From Blastomyces gilchristii SLH14081 (lineage: Eukaryota > Ascomycota > Eurotiomycetes > Onygenales > Ajellomycetaceae): DNA of 64,000 nucleotides. This document shows positions 23,561 through 35,900 of the stretch, piece by piece. How positions within the stretch are numbered: position 1 is the first letter of the stretch; each line of letters begins with the position of its first letter. The translations under genes were made by a program, and so were the position numbers. The DNA lies in contig NW_003101682.1 of the NCBI RefSeq assembly GCF_000003855.2, forward strand, positions 6,377,930 through 6,441,929. Reading direction: 5' to 3'. Under the pieces are notes generated by a model. The model was not told the DNA's origin. It worked only from the letters and a program-made list of their open reading frames with translations, and did no database searches.

Positions 23561-26500
23561 CTCAGATTAGATCTTCATATCTCTTTTACTTAATCTGAAG
23601 ATAAGTCTTATCATTCTTCATGCACTTTCTTATGATATTTTCAACTTCAAATTGCAACTGATTATTAATAAGTACTGACTCTGATGATAAGTGCTTCATA
23701 TTCACTTCTATTAATACAGTCTTTTTCAGATAAATGATGAAGATTACTGAGTGTATTTATTAACTGACTGACAGTTTCAATTGAAATACAGCATCTGATA
23801 TCTTCTGAAGAATATGAAATGAGTCTATCTGTAAGAGTGATAGCTTGAACATCTCTTTTAACATGTAGCTCTTTTGAGCTTTTTGAGTGAGGTTCAAGAA
23901 GACTTAATCATCAATCTGAATAGATGATTGAGAATGAAATTGATCAAAAGTCTTAATCATTCTAGCTTTTGTCAGAGTGTATGAGTTAAGAATATCTTAC
24001 TGTACTGCATCTCACACAGTGATAAACTCAGCTACATCTAGTGAAGCTTTCTCATTATTTAATAGCAGTTATCTAGACTTTACATCTGTGAGTAGTTTGA
24101 AGAGAGAGATCATTGCTGACTATACAGCTACTGAGTTCAATACTCTTTTCACTTATTTAAGTAGAATAGTTCAACTTGCTTTATATTCATCTATAAGAAG
24201 TATTCACAATGTGACTTCAACTGTGAGATTGATTTACTTACTTTAACTGTTTGAGTGAGAGTTGTAGACAGTTGTCATTCATGTCTTAATTTTCATGAGT
24301 TGAAGAACTGACTTTTAAAATTATGATATAAATTTGAGATCTCTATCTAAAATAATCATTAGTGAGAGCTATCAGTGACAAATCATCTTCTTATAGAAGT
24401 CTTTCACTCATTGTGAAGCATTTCATTATTTCTATTCTGTAATTAGAATTACTGCTTTCAAAAATTTATCTATGACTGTCAATATAGTGTTATAATTATC
24501 ACTCACAGATAATCCTGTAATAAAATTAATTGAAAGAACTTCAAATAACTGTTTTAAGAGTGAGATAAGATATAATTTATTCTTTGACAAGTGATTCAGC
24601 AGTTTAACTAGTTGATAATTGAGACATTGTGATAGATAGTCCAGAATTCTCTTTCAGACATGAGAAAGAAAGAAGAACTGATGAATAAGATCTTTTATTC
24701 AATGAAGACCAGGGTGATCTGCTGTGTTATAGCATATACAAGTGACATCTCACATCAGTAATTTGAGAATACAGAGACATGATTCTTTGAAGAATAATAA
24801 CTCATTCTGCACTATAAACAACTGATATCACTCTTTCTGACTGATCTTGTGAAAGACCTTTTTTAATGCTGAGTTGTGAGAAATATCTCAGTGTAGTTGC
24901 TTTTTAAGTGTGTCAGTGAGCTCTATTACTATAGTTGAAATCATATATATCTTCACTGAAGATGTATCTGTTATCAGTCTGTCTGTCTGATTGATGATAA
25001 TCTGATGAATTTTTTTCTACTCTTTAGAGAGAATCTCTTCTGAATTATCATCTAAACAACACAATCTGAATAGAGTGACAGTATTAGTATATGCAGTGCT
25101 CTTATAATAGTGAATTATCATCTATAAGAGATATAAGCTTAGAACTAAGACTTAATTCATCAGTCAGTTGCTACAATGATCTATTACTGACAACTGAAAA
25201 GTGAATATAAGAGTGACATAATCAGTGATAACTGTAAACTCACTGTCTAAATACTGCAGTAATTTCCACAGAGCTTATATGAGTTTAAGACACTTTAATT
25301 CAGTTATTCAGTAGTGCTTTTCAGCTGTGCTCAATCAGTGAGAGAGAAATAGAACAGATCTTTCAATGTTATTAATTCTGATTTAGTATAGAGCTACTTT
25401 AATATCTCTTTGCTTACTGATATTCACATACAATATAAAGAGATATTTAAAGTCAGAATATATCTGAGTTGAAGTGTTTATTAAGACTTGCTTTACTATG
25501 TCAAATGAATATCTGACTTCTGTGAGCAGAGTGTGAAACTGCAGTGAGTTCTTGAATCTCATCAACTTAATCTTAGCTATATATGACACTCTCTTCTGAC
25601 CTGTTTTTGAATTATTATACAGTAACTTGATCTTGAGAATTTCTAATGCTTTCATCTAGTCTGTATAAAAGCTGATAAAATTGTGATAATAATTGAAGAG
25701 GCTGATGATTTCTTCTAGTTCTCTGAGTGTTATAGAGAAGACTAGATTAGTAATAGCAGCTACTTTCTCTTCTTAAGTAGATATGTCTAGTCAGCTGATA
25801 TGATGACTCAGTAAATATACTGAGAGATATATGAAATGATATTTAGTTAATAACATTGTTATCTCAGATGTCTTGAGAGCTGTGAAGACTTGCTATATAT
25901 GATGAAGATGTTCATTCAGTAAGTAAGAGAAGATGATGATGTTGTCTATATAGACTAACATGAATTATTATAGAAATTTTACTAGAATCTTCTTCATACA
26001 CTGTTGAAAGAACTCAGATGAGGTTATCAATCTCATTATAATAACTGTAAAATATTTAAGACCTTAGTATAGAGTTATGAACATGATTTTGAAATAATCA
26101 TTCTGTTCAATCACTTGTTAAAAGAAGTCTTGATGAATATTCATGAATGAGAATACTGTAGAACTGCTGAGTGATTGCAACACATCTTATTATATCAGTA
26201 GAGAATATATATTAAGAAGTAAGTATGTGTTTACTTTTCATAAATCAATCATCATTCTCAGCTTCTCTCTAAGCTAGATCACAAAGATGAATGAAGCAAT
26301 GAGATTTCTGTCTTTAAGAGAAACACATTCAATTCTTCTATCTTGTAGAAGCAGGTTCAGAATCTGGTCAGCAGCTTTGGATTCTCTTCAAGATAGAGAA
26401 TAGAGTCTCTATTTCAGGCCAGAAAAGTTGCTCTCATTGATGAATCACAGTGATATCTTAATATTGTCTGAAAATAAACCTAGGCTGAAGCTAAATAGTT

Positions 26501-27240
26501 TGTGATGTCAGTCAATGATCACTTGAATGACTGCTCAGTCTTCTGCTGCTCAGTGATCTGATATGTCTGCTTAAACTCACTCAGTGAGAGTGTCTGCTGT
26601 GGGAATTTAAAGTGGATTATTCTGGTCTTTCACATTCATCAAATGCAATTCAATATATGAGGTAGAAAACAGAGAATCTTTCAAGTCAGAATGATGAATG
26701 ATGTCAGTATTGACAGCATAAATGATAATCTTCTTCTGCTGCTGAGGTGGCTGTGAGTTTAACAGGTGTCTATTCACACGGATAGGATCTCTGATGATCT
26801 TGATATTTATGAAATATCTTCTGTGAAATGTAACAAGCTTGCTGTGAACATTGATAGTTGCTTTTATTGATGATAATATATCATTAGCTATGATTATATT
26901 GCATCTGAGATATCACACTAAGTGAAATTTATCTTTAACAATGAAAAGAGAATCATTATTCATCTTTAAGATAAGATCTGTTATTATGAATAGATTTAAT
27001 TCATCTGCTTCTGAGCTAACTTCTCAAATGCTCATGCATCAATCATGTGACATAGAGATCAGTTAACAATGAGAGAAGAATAGACTTGCTATTATTGCAT
27101 TGATAAGTGATATATCTGTGTCTGTATTCATATAAACAGAGAGATCACCTTGTGATGTAATGATAAGAATGATGAGAAAGATGTAAGATAAATACTATAG
27201 TCTGCTAACATATTCTCAATCACTTATAGAGATGTCACAT
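23561..27240 (-). pseudogene. R2 pol: reverse transcriptase, RNase H, integrase (broken)
   Basis: Read on the minus strand. RT motifs: LRMMIDL near 26.27 kb, then VFSFMNIHQDFF near 26.15 kb, and the catalytic box VYIDNIIIFS at about 25936-25965, with the second Asp mutated to Asn. RNase H start: FILYVNISKQRDIKVALY at the end of the open stretch 25383-25655, where Asp of the family 'LYxDAS' is Asn. Integrase zinc domain near 24.85-24.6 kb with CYNTADHPGLH and DYLSQCLNYQ. Order RT-RNaseH-IN identifies Ty3/Gypsy. Frequent stops. I did not find a clear chromodomain. Confidence 0.82.
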
Positions 27241-27337
27241 GCTGCAATCACATGTATATCAGTATTAAAGATGTTCAGATAATTATCTGAGAAAATATCT
27301 GTAAATGAGATAGACTTCTCAGTGTCTATCTCACTGA

Positions 27338-29300
27338 TTATTTTTTCAACTCACTGTCAGAATCTAAACTGAGATCTAGATTCAGCAGCTTATCATCATC
27401 TTTCTCAGTATTCTTCAGTTTGACTTGATTTGCTGAATGATTGCTGTTCTTCTCTTTTTTAAGATAGTGATTAATGTAATGAGAGTCTTCACAGATGTAG
27501 CACTCTGCTGTAAGTGCTGATAATCTTTCTTCTTCTATTATACACTGAATCAGTAACTTACTCATTGTGAGAGCACTGGAGAGAATTACTGCTATCTCTG
27601 CAGCAGACACAGATAGCTTTGTAGCCTCTGTCTTTTTAAACAGAGAGATGTGATACAAGCAGCAGTCATTATTCTGTTCAAAACATCTGAAACTATATAT
27701 ATAGTCAGTGAATTGAGTCTTTCAATCAGTTCAGATGCATTGAGTGACTGACTCATTATCTCTAATTCATCATTGAAAGTTATTCAATCATTCAGCAGAA
27801 ATGAGTGATGTAATCAAGAAAAGATTGAACTCTAAACTCTCTCACAAGAGCCTCTTTATCATAACAGAGTCAGAGATTGCAGTGACTTGTAGTAAGTTAA
27901 TCTTCTATAAGATGTATAACATCAGAGACAGTTCATTCAACTTCTTAAAGAAAAAATACAGAGTCTGAGCTTTCATTCAAGCTTTCTCTTCTGATAGCTG
28001 AAACTCGCATTTTAACTCATTAATGATAATAGAGAGGAAGACATTCATATTCTTTCTCATTTTAATAGACAGACTGTTATATCATTTCAACACCTGACTC
28101 TTCAGGTACAGAGAGAATATACAGAGAACTGTGTCATCTCTCTTCTATATGATAATGAATTCTAAGTGACTGATAAACATTATTACATCTGTTTTCACTG
28201 AATCAAATAGCATAATATTATCAGCCTGTAATCTTGCTGATCTATCATCACTTCATGCAGATGAACAGAGTTCACTATTAAGTAGAAGATTAAGATTGTT
28301 ATGAGCAGATGTCTGGTCTCTGTGCATCTGATTTTTCTCTGAGTTATAAGTAAAACATGCAGTGTCAGCTTCTCTAAGGAAATTAATTCTGTCTCTCATT
28401 AACTTGTAACAGTGTATTCTGTCTTCAGCACTGCACAGTTTCTGTGAAATTATCAGCATTTATCAGGTTCTAGAAGATGATTCAAAGCCTTTCTTAAAGA
28501 AGGCATCTAATTGTTACACAGACTTGATAAGAGAATTATCAGCTCTGACATCTGTTCTGTTAATCTGAGCTGAATAATCTGTCTGCTGACAATGATTCAG
28601 CTTCTATCTTTGAGTGATGAGTATGACTTTCTCAGTATAAAAGCTAGTTCACACTTCTATCAATCTGCTTCTTCTATTTATCAATTATTTGAGATTCTCT
28701 TGAAGTTTGCTGACATATTCATTAATAAGAATAGTACACTTATTCAACTGCTTCTTCTGCTGATCAAGCTGATGTTCATATTCATTGAGCTCACTCTCTT
28801 ATCAGGCCAGTTGAGCTTCTAGCTGTTCTAACTTCTCAATCATATCTAGTATTGCTGCTTTATCAGAAGAAGTGTGATTCTGACAGTCAAATTCATGAAA
28901 GCTTGAGACTATTAAATTCCTCTTCTTAGTATTCTTTATGACATCTGTGTAGAAGACCTGCAATCAGAGATCAATGACATCTTTTCATTTCACTATCAGA
29001 GTGAAGTTAAGAGCTGTTTTTATATCATTGTAATACTTGACTGATATATCTATAAGAATGTCTTCTGCTTTGATATAATCATACAGTGTCACTTGACTTT
29101 TAACACTCTTATACTATTTGTCTGTGTTTCATCAGACTTCTGTAATTATAATAGCATACTTTTCAGTCATTGCTTATAAGTAAGTTCATTCTGAGTCAGG
29201 TTCATTGATGAATTCTCAAGTGAGTTGTTTAATTCTACTGATGAGCTTGTTCAGTTCAATAGAAGAGAGTGACTGATAGAAGCTGTTTTAAGTGATTTAT
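27338..29300 (-). pseudogene. R2 gag (broken)
   Basis: The recognisable part is the C-terminal nucleocapsid at about 27.5 kb: CYICEDSHYINHY, a CX2CX4H knuckle whose last Cys has become Tyr, followed by a Lys-rich then acidic tail (NLDLSLDSDSELKK). Upstream towards 29.3 kb the sequence is coding-like on the minus strand but full of stops, and capsid motifs are not distinct. The start is not assignable. Confidence 0.65.
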
Positions 29301-29430
29301 TTGTCTTGCTTCATTATTATAACAGAGCTGATGAAGTCATATAAGAATATGAATAAGATGAGTCTACTATAACTGTGGTCATGATCTAGACTGATTACTA
29401 GTACTATGATGTTCTGAAGCAGAAGATGCT

Positions 29431-29610
29431 TAAATAATTATCAGCTAGACCTATCATCAGCTGTAGTATTAAATAAGATAGATTTAAACAACTGCAGATC
29501 AGATTAATCACTAGCTGCAGTACTGAAAAAGATAGAATAGTTAAATAATCACAAGCTAGATTAATCACTAGCTGCAGTATTAAAAGAAGATAGAATAACT
29601 AATTAGATTA
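29431..29610. repeat. tandem repeat, about 3.5 units of 54-57 bp, in R2 5' leader
   Basis: Units start near 29431, 29485 and 29542, with a partial one at about 29595. Each contains a version of GATTAATCACTAGCTGCAGTA followed by AAGATAGAAT. They lie between the 5' LTR and gag of R2, i.e. in the untranslated leader, where such arrays occur in some Gypsy elements. Confidence 0.75.
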
Positions 29611-29736
29611 ATTACTGACTAGTCAATTCTCAGTATCTACAGCCTGATTCAATTATCAGTACTATATATATTAAGAACAGAGCAGAAGCTAAAGAGGCTA
29701 GAAGAACTTGATTCTTAACAAGACATGCTATTAAAT

Positions 29737-30613
29737 TATAGTGTACACTGCTATGTAGAGTCAGATATAAGAGTAAAACCTTATCTCTTTCTCTAAAAGA
29801 TAAGAGATGAGTGTACACTCTTATATAGACTGACCGTGTAACTGTGTCTGAGACCAGAATCAGAATATTTGATGATTTCATTATCAATTCAACTGATCTC
29901 ATTACACTGTTTTAACATTAGATAGTAGTTTCATACTGTCTCAGTGAGACTTACTGTCTACTCTTATTACATTTTTCAAATGAGATCATGATTTTCACTT
30001 CTCAATTTAAATTATTTTTATTGCTTTAAATGACTTTAAATCTCATTTGAGTGTTATCAAAAAGCATTACTTTTTAAAAAATTAAAAATAGTCTAAAAAA
30101 AATCTTAAAATGTCTAAAAATAGTAACTTTATGCCAAGAATGAGACTAAAGGAGATCAAATGAAATCACTTTCTTATTTTTTTCAAGTCATGATTCTATT
30201 TTAAAATCTGATATATAGTCACTTTGCATGTTTTTTTAATGATTAGTCCCAGCGGGATTCACACTAAGAAATGTATGAAACCAGATCAAATGAGATCAAA
30301 TGTGAAATTCATGGTCCCGGCGGCCAGTCTACTCTTATATATACAGTGATTGTTTTATAGAGATTAACTCTTGTAGAAGAAGTGATCATCTATGAAGAGA
30401 AGAACAGAGACTCTGTAGAGAAGAAGCAGACACTCTTATAGAAGAAGTGATTGTATATGAAGAAAAGAATAAAGGCTCTGTAGAGAAGAAGTAAAAGCTC
30501 TCATAGAAGAAGTAATTGCATATGAAGAAAAGAGCAAAAAGAGAAGATAGAAGCAGAAGCTTCAGAAAACAGCAAGAGATGAAGTGATGAATAGAGAGTG
30601 AAAGCACGTCACA
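29737..30613 (-). repeat. R2 5' LTR, interrupted by MITE-4
   Basis: Starts TATAGTGTACAC (the mutated form of TGTAGCGTACGC in the other LTR), ends GTCACA, and is followed by the TSD GTCTT at 30614-30618. Without MITE-4 and one duplication it is 363 bp. No clear tRNA primer site is readable inside it (29714-29736), probably because of mutation. Confidence 0.88.
29826..30331 (+). mobile_element. MITE-4, inserted in R2 5' LTR
   Basis: 506 bp, ends TAGACTGACCG / CGGCCAGTCTA, with perfect 8-bp duplication CTCTTATA (29818-29825 and 30332-30339). The other R2 LTR preserves the empty site (ACACTCTTATATATACAG near 12431). More mutated than MITE-3, except for the last ~25 bp and a patch AGTCCCAGCGGGATTCACAC near 30.25 kb. 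Confidence 0.95.
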
Positions 30614-30668
30614 GTCTTATTACCAATTCAACTGATCTCATTACACAGTTTTAACATTAAATAGTAGT
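30614..30668 (+). mobile_element. MITE-2, right part
   Basis: Continuation of the copy that starts at 12298: GTCTTATTACCAATTC through ATTAAATAGTAG. It stops after about 55 bp where a different, GC-rich sequence begins with TGTGATTC. The rest of this MITE was not found in the window. Confidence 0.8.
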
Positions 30669-30965
30669 GTGATTCAAAGGTTGCTTGAGCCAGCGTATGA
30701 TTACAGGCGTACGCCGGCTTCTTATATACGTTATCTAAATTAATTAGTGGCCGCTAGGGCCCCTTTACATTCGTAAGCGTGTTCGGAAGCGGCCGCGTTA
30801 TTATCCAGCGGTCGTATGTTCTTCCGAACCACATCCTCTCTCACCAGATTCAGTCACGCCCATGTGACCATGACATACACCCTAGCTTCATGCGGATTAG
30901 CGCGCCACTAGTGTTCGCGATAGTGTAGCCTATTCCTGATTCAGCTAGTATTCTGCATACACTCT
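30669..30965. other. GC-rich, unmutated patch; possible LTR of another element
   Basis: About 300 bp with normal GC and many CpG sites (GGCCGCTAGGGCCCC, GAAGCGGCCGCG) inside otherwise AT-rich DNA. It begins TGTGATTC directly at the break in MITE-2, compatible with the 5' end of an LTR-type insertion. It contains the 9-bp inverted pair GTTCGGAAG / CTTCCGAAC around 30779-30828. No coding capacity. No second copy exists in the window, so identity is open. Confidence 0.4.
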
Positions 30966-32377
30966 CACAAAGAAACTTTTACTATATTATATCACTCATT
31001 CACTAACTTTTTTCATTTTTCAATCATCTTCTTTATCATTATTATCATTGAATGCTATCATCTTATTCAAGATTTCTACTTCTTCTTCTATTTAACTCTT
31101 TCTATTTATTTATCTATTACATTATACATATTTCTGATAATAACTCTCTGTTCTTATAACAAGTATTATTATAGTACTTATACTGAGTAGTTTATTAACA
31201 GTAAGTATAATATATTATGAAATATAATTAGAACTTATTTATCTTCTAATAATTATCAGAATATACTATTATGAATAACATATCTTCTCTAACTTCTTAT
31301 ACACTTTTAATTGTTTTTCTTCTTAGCAGCTTCTGATTGTATTTTCTGACATAATTTTACATGAATACAGATACTGATATTTGTTTTTATTCATGTAGAA
31401 TCTTTATATATTGACAGATTTATATTTACTAATGATAGTGAATACCTCAATATTGAATTATTAATTAAAAACTTAAAAAACATAATAATGAAGAAATTAT
31501 CTGTGTTATATATAACTGAGTCTCTTATATTTCTCTCTACTCTTTCTGTTTCTTTCTCTGCTACTTCTTATTAATCTTCTATATCTGTCTCTGTGTCTGA
31601 TTCTCTCACTCTTACTATCTCTGTTTCTGTAATCTCTACTCTTACTACTTCTGCTCTCTCTGATTCTGTCATCTCTGCTTTTATTATCAGCTCTTCTCAT
31701 TGCAAGAAGATGTTGTGTAGACTTAATAAATTATATTTCTCAGTATATATACTCTCACTCTTCTTACTGACTTCTAGAATAATTTATTGTATAAAAACTG
31801 TGTATAATATAACTATCTGAAGCTCAGTTGTAAATACTGATTATTATGTTTATTTTAAATATTTATAATGAAATAATTGTTTATTTATATCAGAGAATCA
31901 CTCTCTCTCTTAACAGTATTAAGATTATAAGTCTTTTTCTTTTTCATTTTTTTTCTTTCTAATGCTGATTTTTCTGTTCTTAGAGAAAATTGTTATAAGT
32001 TTTATTATATACAAAGTCATGATATTTACAGATATGAAGAAACTTTTTACAACTGTAAAGTTCAATATTACAGATACATTCACTCTAATGAATTTCTTTG
32101 AAATAATAGATCTGTATCAGTCTATTCTTTAACATCTGTTATCTGACTTTGTAATGCAGGCAAAAGATATTCATGTTTTCAGAAACAGAAACACAGATAT
32201 CATACTCTTTTACATCTGTAGATATGAGACTTGTATACCTTGTCTGAGATGTTATTATGAAAATGAGCTATTCACACACTGTGTTCTACTTTCTATATTC
32301 TTCTGTGTTCTTCTCTCTCTTTCTAAGAAGTCTTGTATATGTTGTAATTATATGTACAATTCTAAGATCAGCAGATG
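30966..32377. other. AT-rich unidentified element interior with Cys-rich plus-strand frame
   Basis: Pyrimidine-rich leader-like sequence (30966-31130), a Ser/Thr-rich simple stretch of TCT/ACT words (31500-31690), and an open frame 32154-32377 encoding CIPCLRCYYENELFTHC and SKKSCICCNYMYNSKISRC. The Cys spacing loosely recalls the MRCLYYNNKTDLYFC cluster of the R2 antisense ORF. The frame runs into the LINE-C tail, so the original protein was longer. No known family recognised. Confidence 0.4.
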
Positions 32378-32492
32378 TTATTATTATTATTATTCTTCAA
32401 TTATAGATGTATGCAGTTAGAGACTATAACATCTACCTGAGAACTTCTAGTTCTCAGAGTTTTTCCTATATCTGTAAAGTTAACTATTATAC

Positions 32493-32856
32493 TGTGGCGG
32501 GCTGCGCCCGATCAATTATATAGACTATTCCGTTACACTTCACAGATTTCAATCACTTCATTCTTGAATGTGTATGCTCCGATTCTCAGCCATTCTCAAT
32601 CACTGATCCTCAGCCACCATGAATGTATATGCTCTGATTCTCAGCCATTCTCGATCGCCGATTCTCGGCCGCTACAAACATGTATAGATTCTTTCACTTT
32701 GAAGCCCCATTACATATGCCATCATGTATATGTATAAATATTCACTTCAATTGCTGATTCTCATACTTTCTCTTTCTTTTCTTCTCTAACATTTTTATCT
32801 TTGTTATATAAGACCTATCAATATAATACTGATCTATTCAGTGTAGATCTCTTACA
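32493..32856 (+). repeat. R1 5' LTR
   Basis: 364 bp, TGTGGCGGGCTGCGCCCG... to ...CTCTTACA. It contains two diverged copies of a unit with GATTCTCAGCCATTCTC and GATCCTCAGCC, and a TATAAATA box near 32.73 kb followed by a pyrimidine-rich stretch, as in a retroelement promoter. The outermost 20 bp keep CpG/CpC sites that are lost in the 3' LTR. Confidence 0.9.
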
Positions 32857-32949
32857 CTATAAAAACATTCATTGTCTTCTTATTAGAAACAATTATTCAT
32901 GCATTATCTTCTCATTAGAAATGATTATTTATTGAGAGATATCTGAACA

Positions 32950-35900
32950 TATAATAATGTGTAAGAAAGAGAAACACAGTTAAACAGATATTAAGTTCTT
33001 AGATAGAAGCTTGCTTATCAGTCACTCTGACCCTGTAATAAGATCTTACAAAGAGAATATCAGTAAAAGATCTGAGAGTTCTGACACTCAGATATATGAG
33101 AATACAATTACACTTCTTCAGATTTCACAGATATCATACATTTAATAAAACAATATAACTATGTCTAATAATAATATGAAAGAACTCTCAAATATAAGCA
33201 TAGAAGTAATATCACAGTGACTCTGAGCAATGCTGAAATTACAATAACAATAGATAGCAGATATGCACACAACTCAGTAACTTCAATACAAAGAGATTTA
33301 ATAATTAATTCATGCAATTTCAACATCTACAGAATCAAATATAAAAGTGCTGAAAGAATGCTTAAATGCTCTCATATATTTCAATACTTTTGATCTCACT
33401 CTCTACTCATTATGAAGAATGAAAATACTTGTGAAACTGAATGTAGATGAAAATATCATCAGTTTATTAACTAATCAAGATTGATATATTAATAAATGAT
33501 TGAAGAATTGCATGAAACAGAAGTTTTATTCATAAATGAAAGCATATAAATCAGTGTTATGAACATCTGACAATATCATGAAATATCTTAATATTCTGTT
33601 TCAAGACACTGCTATATAACAGAAGATATTAGATTGATTACAGAGTCTCTGATAGAGAAACACTTCTTTTATAACATTTATCTCTGACTTTAACATTAAG
33701 ATCTTAGAAGTAGATGATTAATCTTGAGAAGATTGAATGAAGATTAACATGCTTAAGAAGATATTGACCTTCAAACTCTTACAGACTCTTGTAAGTGTAG
33801 ATGAAGACCAGACTTATAAAGACTTCTGCACACAGCTCTGAACATTGAATGATTATCTCATCAAGCTCAAGAGTATACAGAATAGTGGCAGAAGACATTA
33901 CACTTCAGTCACTTATACACTCACACTGAAGAATAACAACAATAATGCAGATGCTATGAACTGAGTAGACTCAAATGTCTATGTATAAGCAAGAGTCTTC
34001 ATCATCTGAACAGGCTTCTGAGTCTCTGAGATCACCTCTGAAGAAGTCACTGATTAATATTAACATGAAGTGTGCATTAACTGTAACTGATCAGAACACA
34101 TTGCTTTCAACTACTGATTAATCTATGTATCTTCTCACTTGAAGAATGAATCAATATCTGTCTGTGTCAATCACATTGCATTGAAAGAAGATTCAGAGAA
34201 TAACTATGAGAATACTCTGATAAAACAGAGAAAAGATTAGCTTCTATTCAAATTCATAAATAAAAGCTTCAAGAGATTGAATGATAATGATTTAAAGAGA
34301 AAATAGCAATGAATGTGATTCTTGTATCTACTGTGATTGATAATATATATAATATGAAAGTCATGATAGACAGCAGTCTATGTTACTATGCAATGATAAA
34401 ATCTTCAGTTGTAAGACATTATAATCTTCAGTGTATCTCTTTATCAAAACCTCAACTCCTTGCAGGATTTGATGATTCAAAAGACATTTGTATCTATTAC
34501 ATGATGAAGTTAATCATAGATGTAAGAGAACATCAACATGAAGATATCTATGCATATGAAGTTGATAATCTTGATTATGATCTGATATTAGAACTTGTCT
34601 GACTATCTGAATAAGACATCTTATTGAATGCTTGAAACAGGAGTTTAATATTCTCTAATAATGATAGAATTCATGAAGATGATATTCACAAGACTATGAA
34701 CCTTACACAGATCTCTGTCAATGCTTATGAAATGCTCTGAAAAAGAAGTCATCAAAACCACTGACAGAGTCACTGACAAAGTCATCAATAGCAGAATTAT
34801 GTATCAATCTATTCTGTCAGTCTGACTGATATTAAGAAAGCTCTAGAAAGGTTATCTCATATTACAATAACAGATTCTTATACAAAACTCTCTCAATAAT
34901 ATTATGAATATCTAGATATCTTTTAACAAGATAATATTATAAATATACCTTCTTTACAAGGCTCAGGAGTGAATCACAGTATCAAGTTAGAAAAGAAGAA
35001 TAATAAGAACTCTGAGTCATCATGAGGCCTTCTTTATAATATGTCTTGAGATGAACTTCTTCTTCTTCAGAAGACACTCAATGATCTGTTGAATAAGAAA
35101 TTTACATATATTAGCAACTCTTTCACTACAGCTTCTATTCTCTTTGTAAAGAAGTTAGATGAAGAACTCTGATTCTGTGTGAACTACTGGGATCTGAACA
35201 GATTAATAAAGAAAGATTGTTATCTCTTATCTCTTATCAATGAAACTCTAGCACAGATCAGATGAGCTCAATGATTTATAAAGCTAGATATCATCATTAT
35301 ATTTCATAAGATTTGTATCACTGAAGAAGATGAATGACTTACAGCATTTCAAACATGTTATGATCTCTTTGAATGAATAGTCACACTCTTTGAACTGACT
35401 AACATCTCTAGTACATTTCAGAAGTATATTAACTGAGCACTCTGAGATTTTGATAAGTTTGCATCTGCTTATCTAGATAACATTCTCATCTTCATCAATA
35501 AATTCAGAAAAGAGTATTAAGAGCATGTACAAAGAGTATTACAATGACTATAAGAAGCAGAACTATTAATTGATATTAATAAGTGTGATTTTGAAGTTAA
35601 GAGTACTAAATACTTAGGTTTCATCATAGAAGCTGATAAGAGAATTTGAATGAATTCTGAGAAGATCTCTGTTATTCTTAAATGAGAAGCTTCATGTACT
35701 GTGAAAGATGTACAAAGCTTTATTGAATTTACTAACTTCTATCAGCAATTTATACAAAACTTCTCAGATATCTATCACAAGATCACTTACAGAACTCACT
35801 AAGAAAGACTCAGTATTTTAATGATCAGTGAACACTGAAGCGGCATTTATATAGATGAAGAAGATATTCATTAATACCTCTCTGCTGATAATATTCAATT

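Larger units (their letters stand above)
12352..30613 (-). mobile_element. R2: Ty3/Gypsy LTR retrotransposon with antisense ORF (net about 9.6 kb)
   Basis: Bounded by LTRs (12352-12724 and 29737-30613) and the 5-bp TSD GTCTT inside a MITE. The LTRs read TG...CA in both directions. The coding strand is minus: gag with a CCHC knuckle at about 27.5 kb, reverse transcriptase at about 26 kb, RNase H at about 25.5 kb and integrase at about 24.7 kb, so the 5' LTR is the right one. The purine tract AGATAGAGAGAC next to the left LTR fits a polypurine tract in that orientation. After removing LINE-A with its duplication (8136 bp) and MITE-4 with its duplication (514 bp), 9612 bp remain. Between integrase and the 3' LTR lies a plus-strand reading frame (21383-23329). 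All genes are broken by stops. Confidence 0.88.

Noticed and set aside
23977..24246. 89-codon plus-strand frame
   Set aside because: Shadow of the R2 integrase region on the minus strand.
29431..29610. CRISPR-like array
   Set aside because: The repeats are contiguous diverged tandem units without unique spacers, in a retrotransposon leader of a eukaryote.
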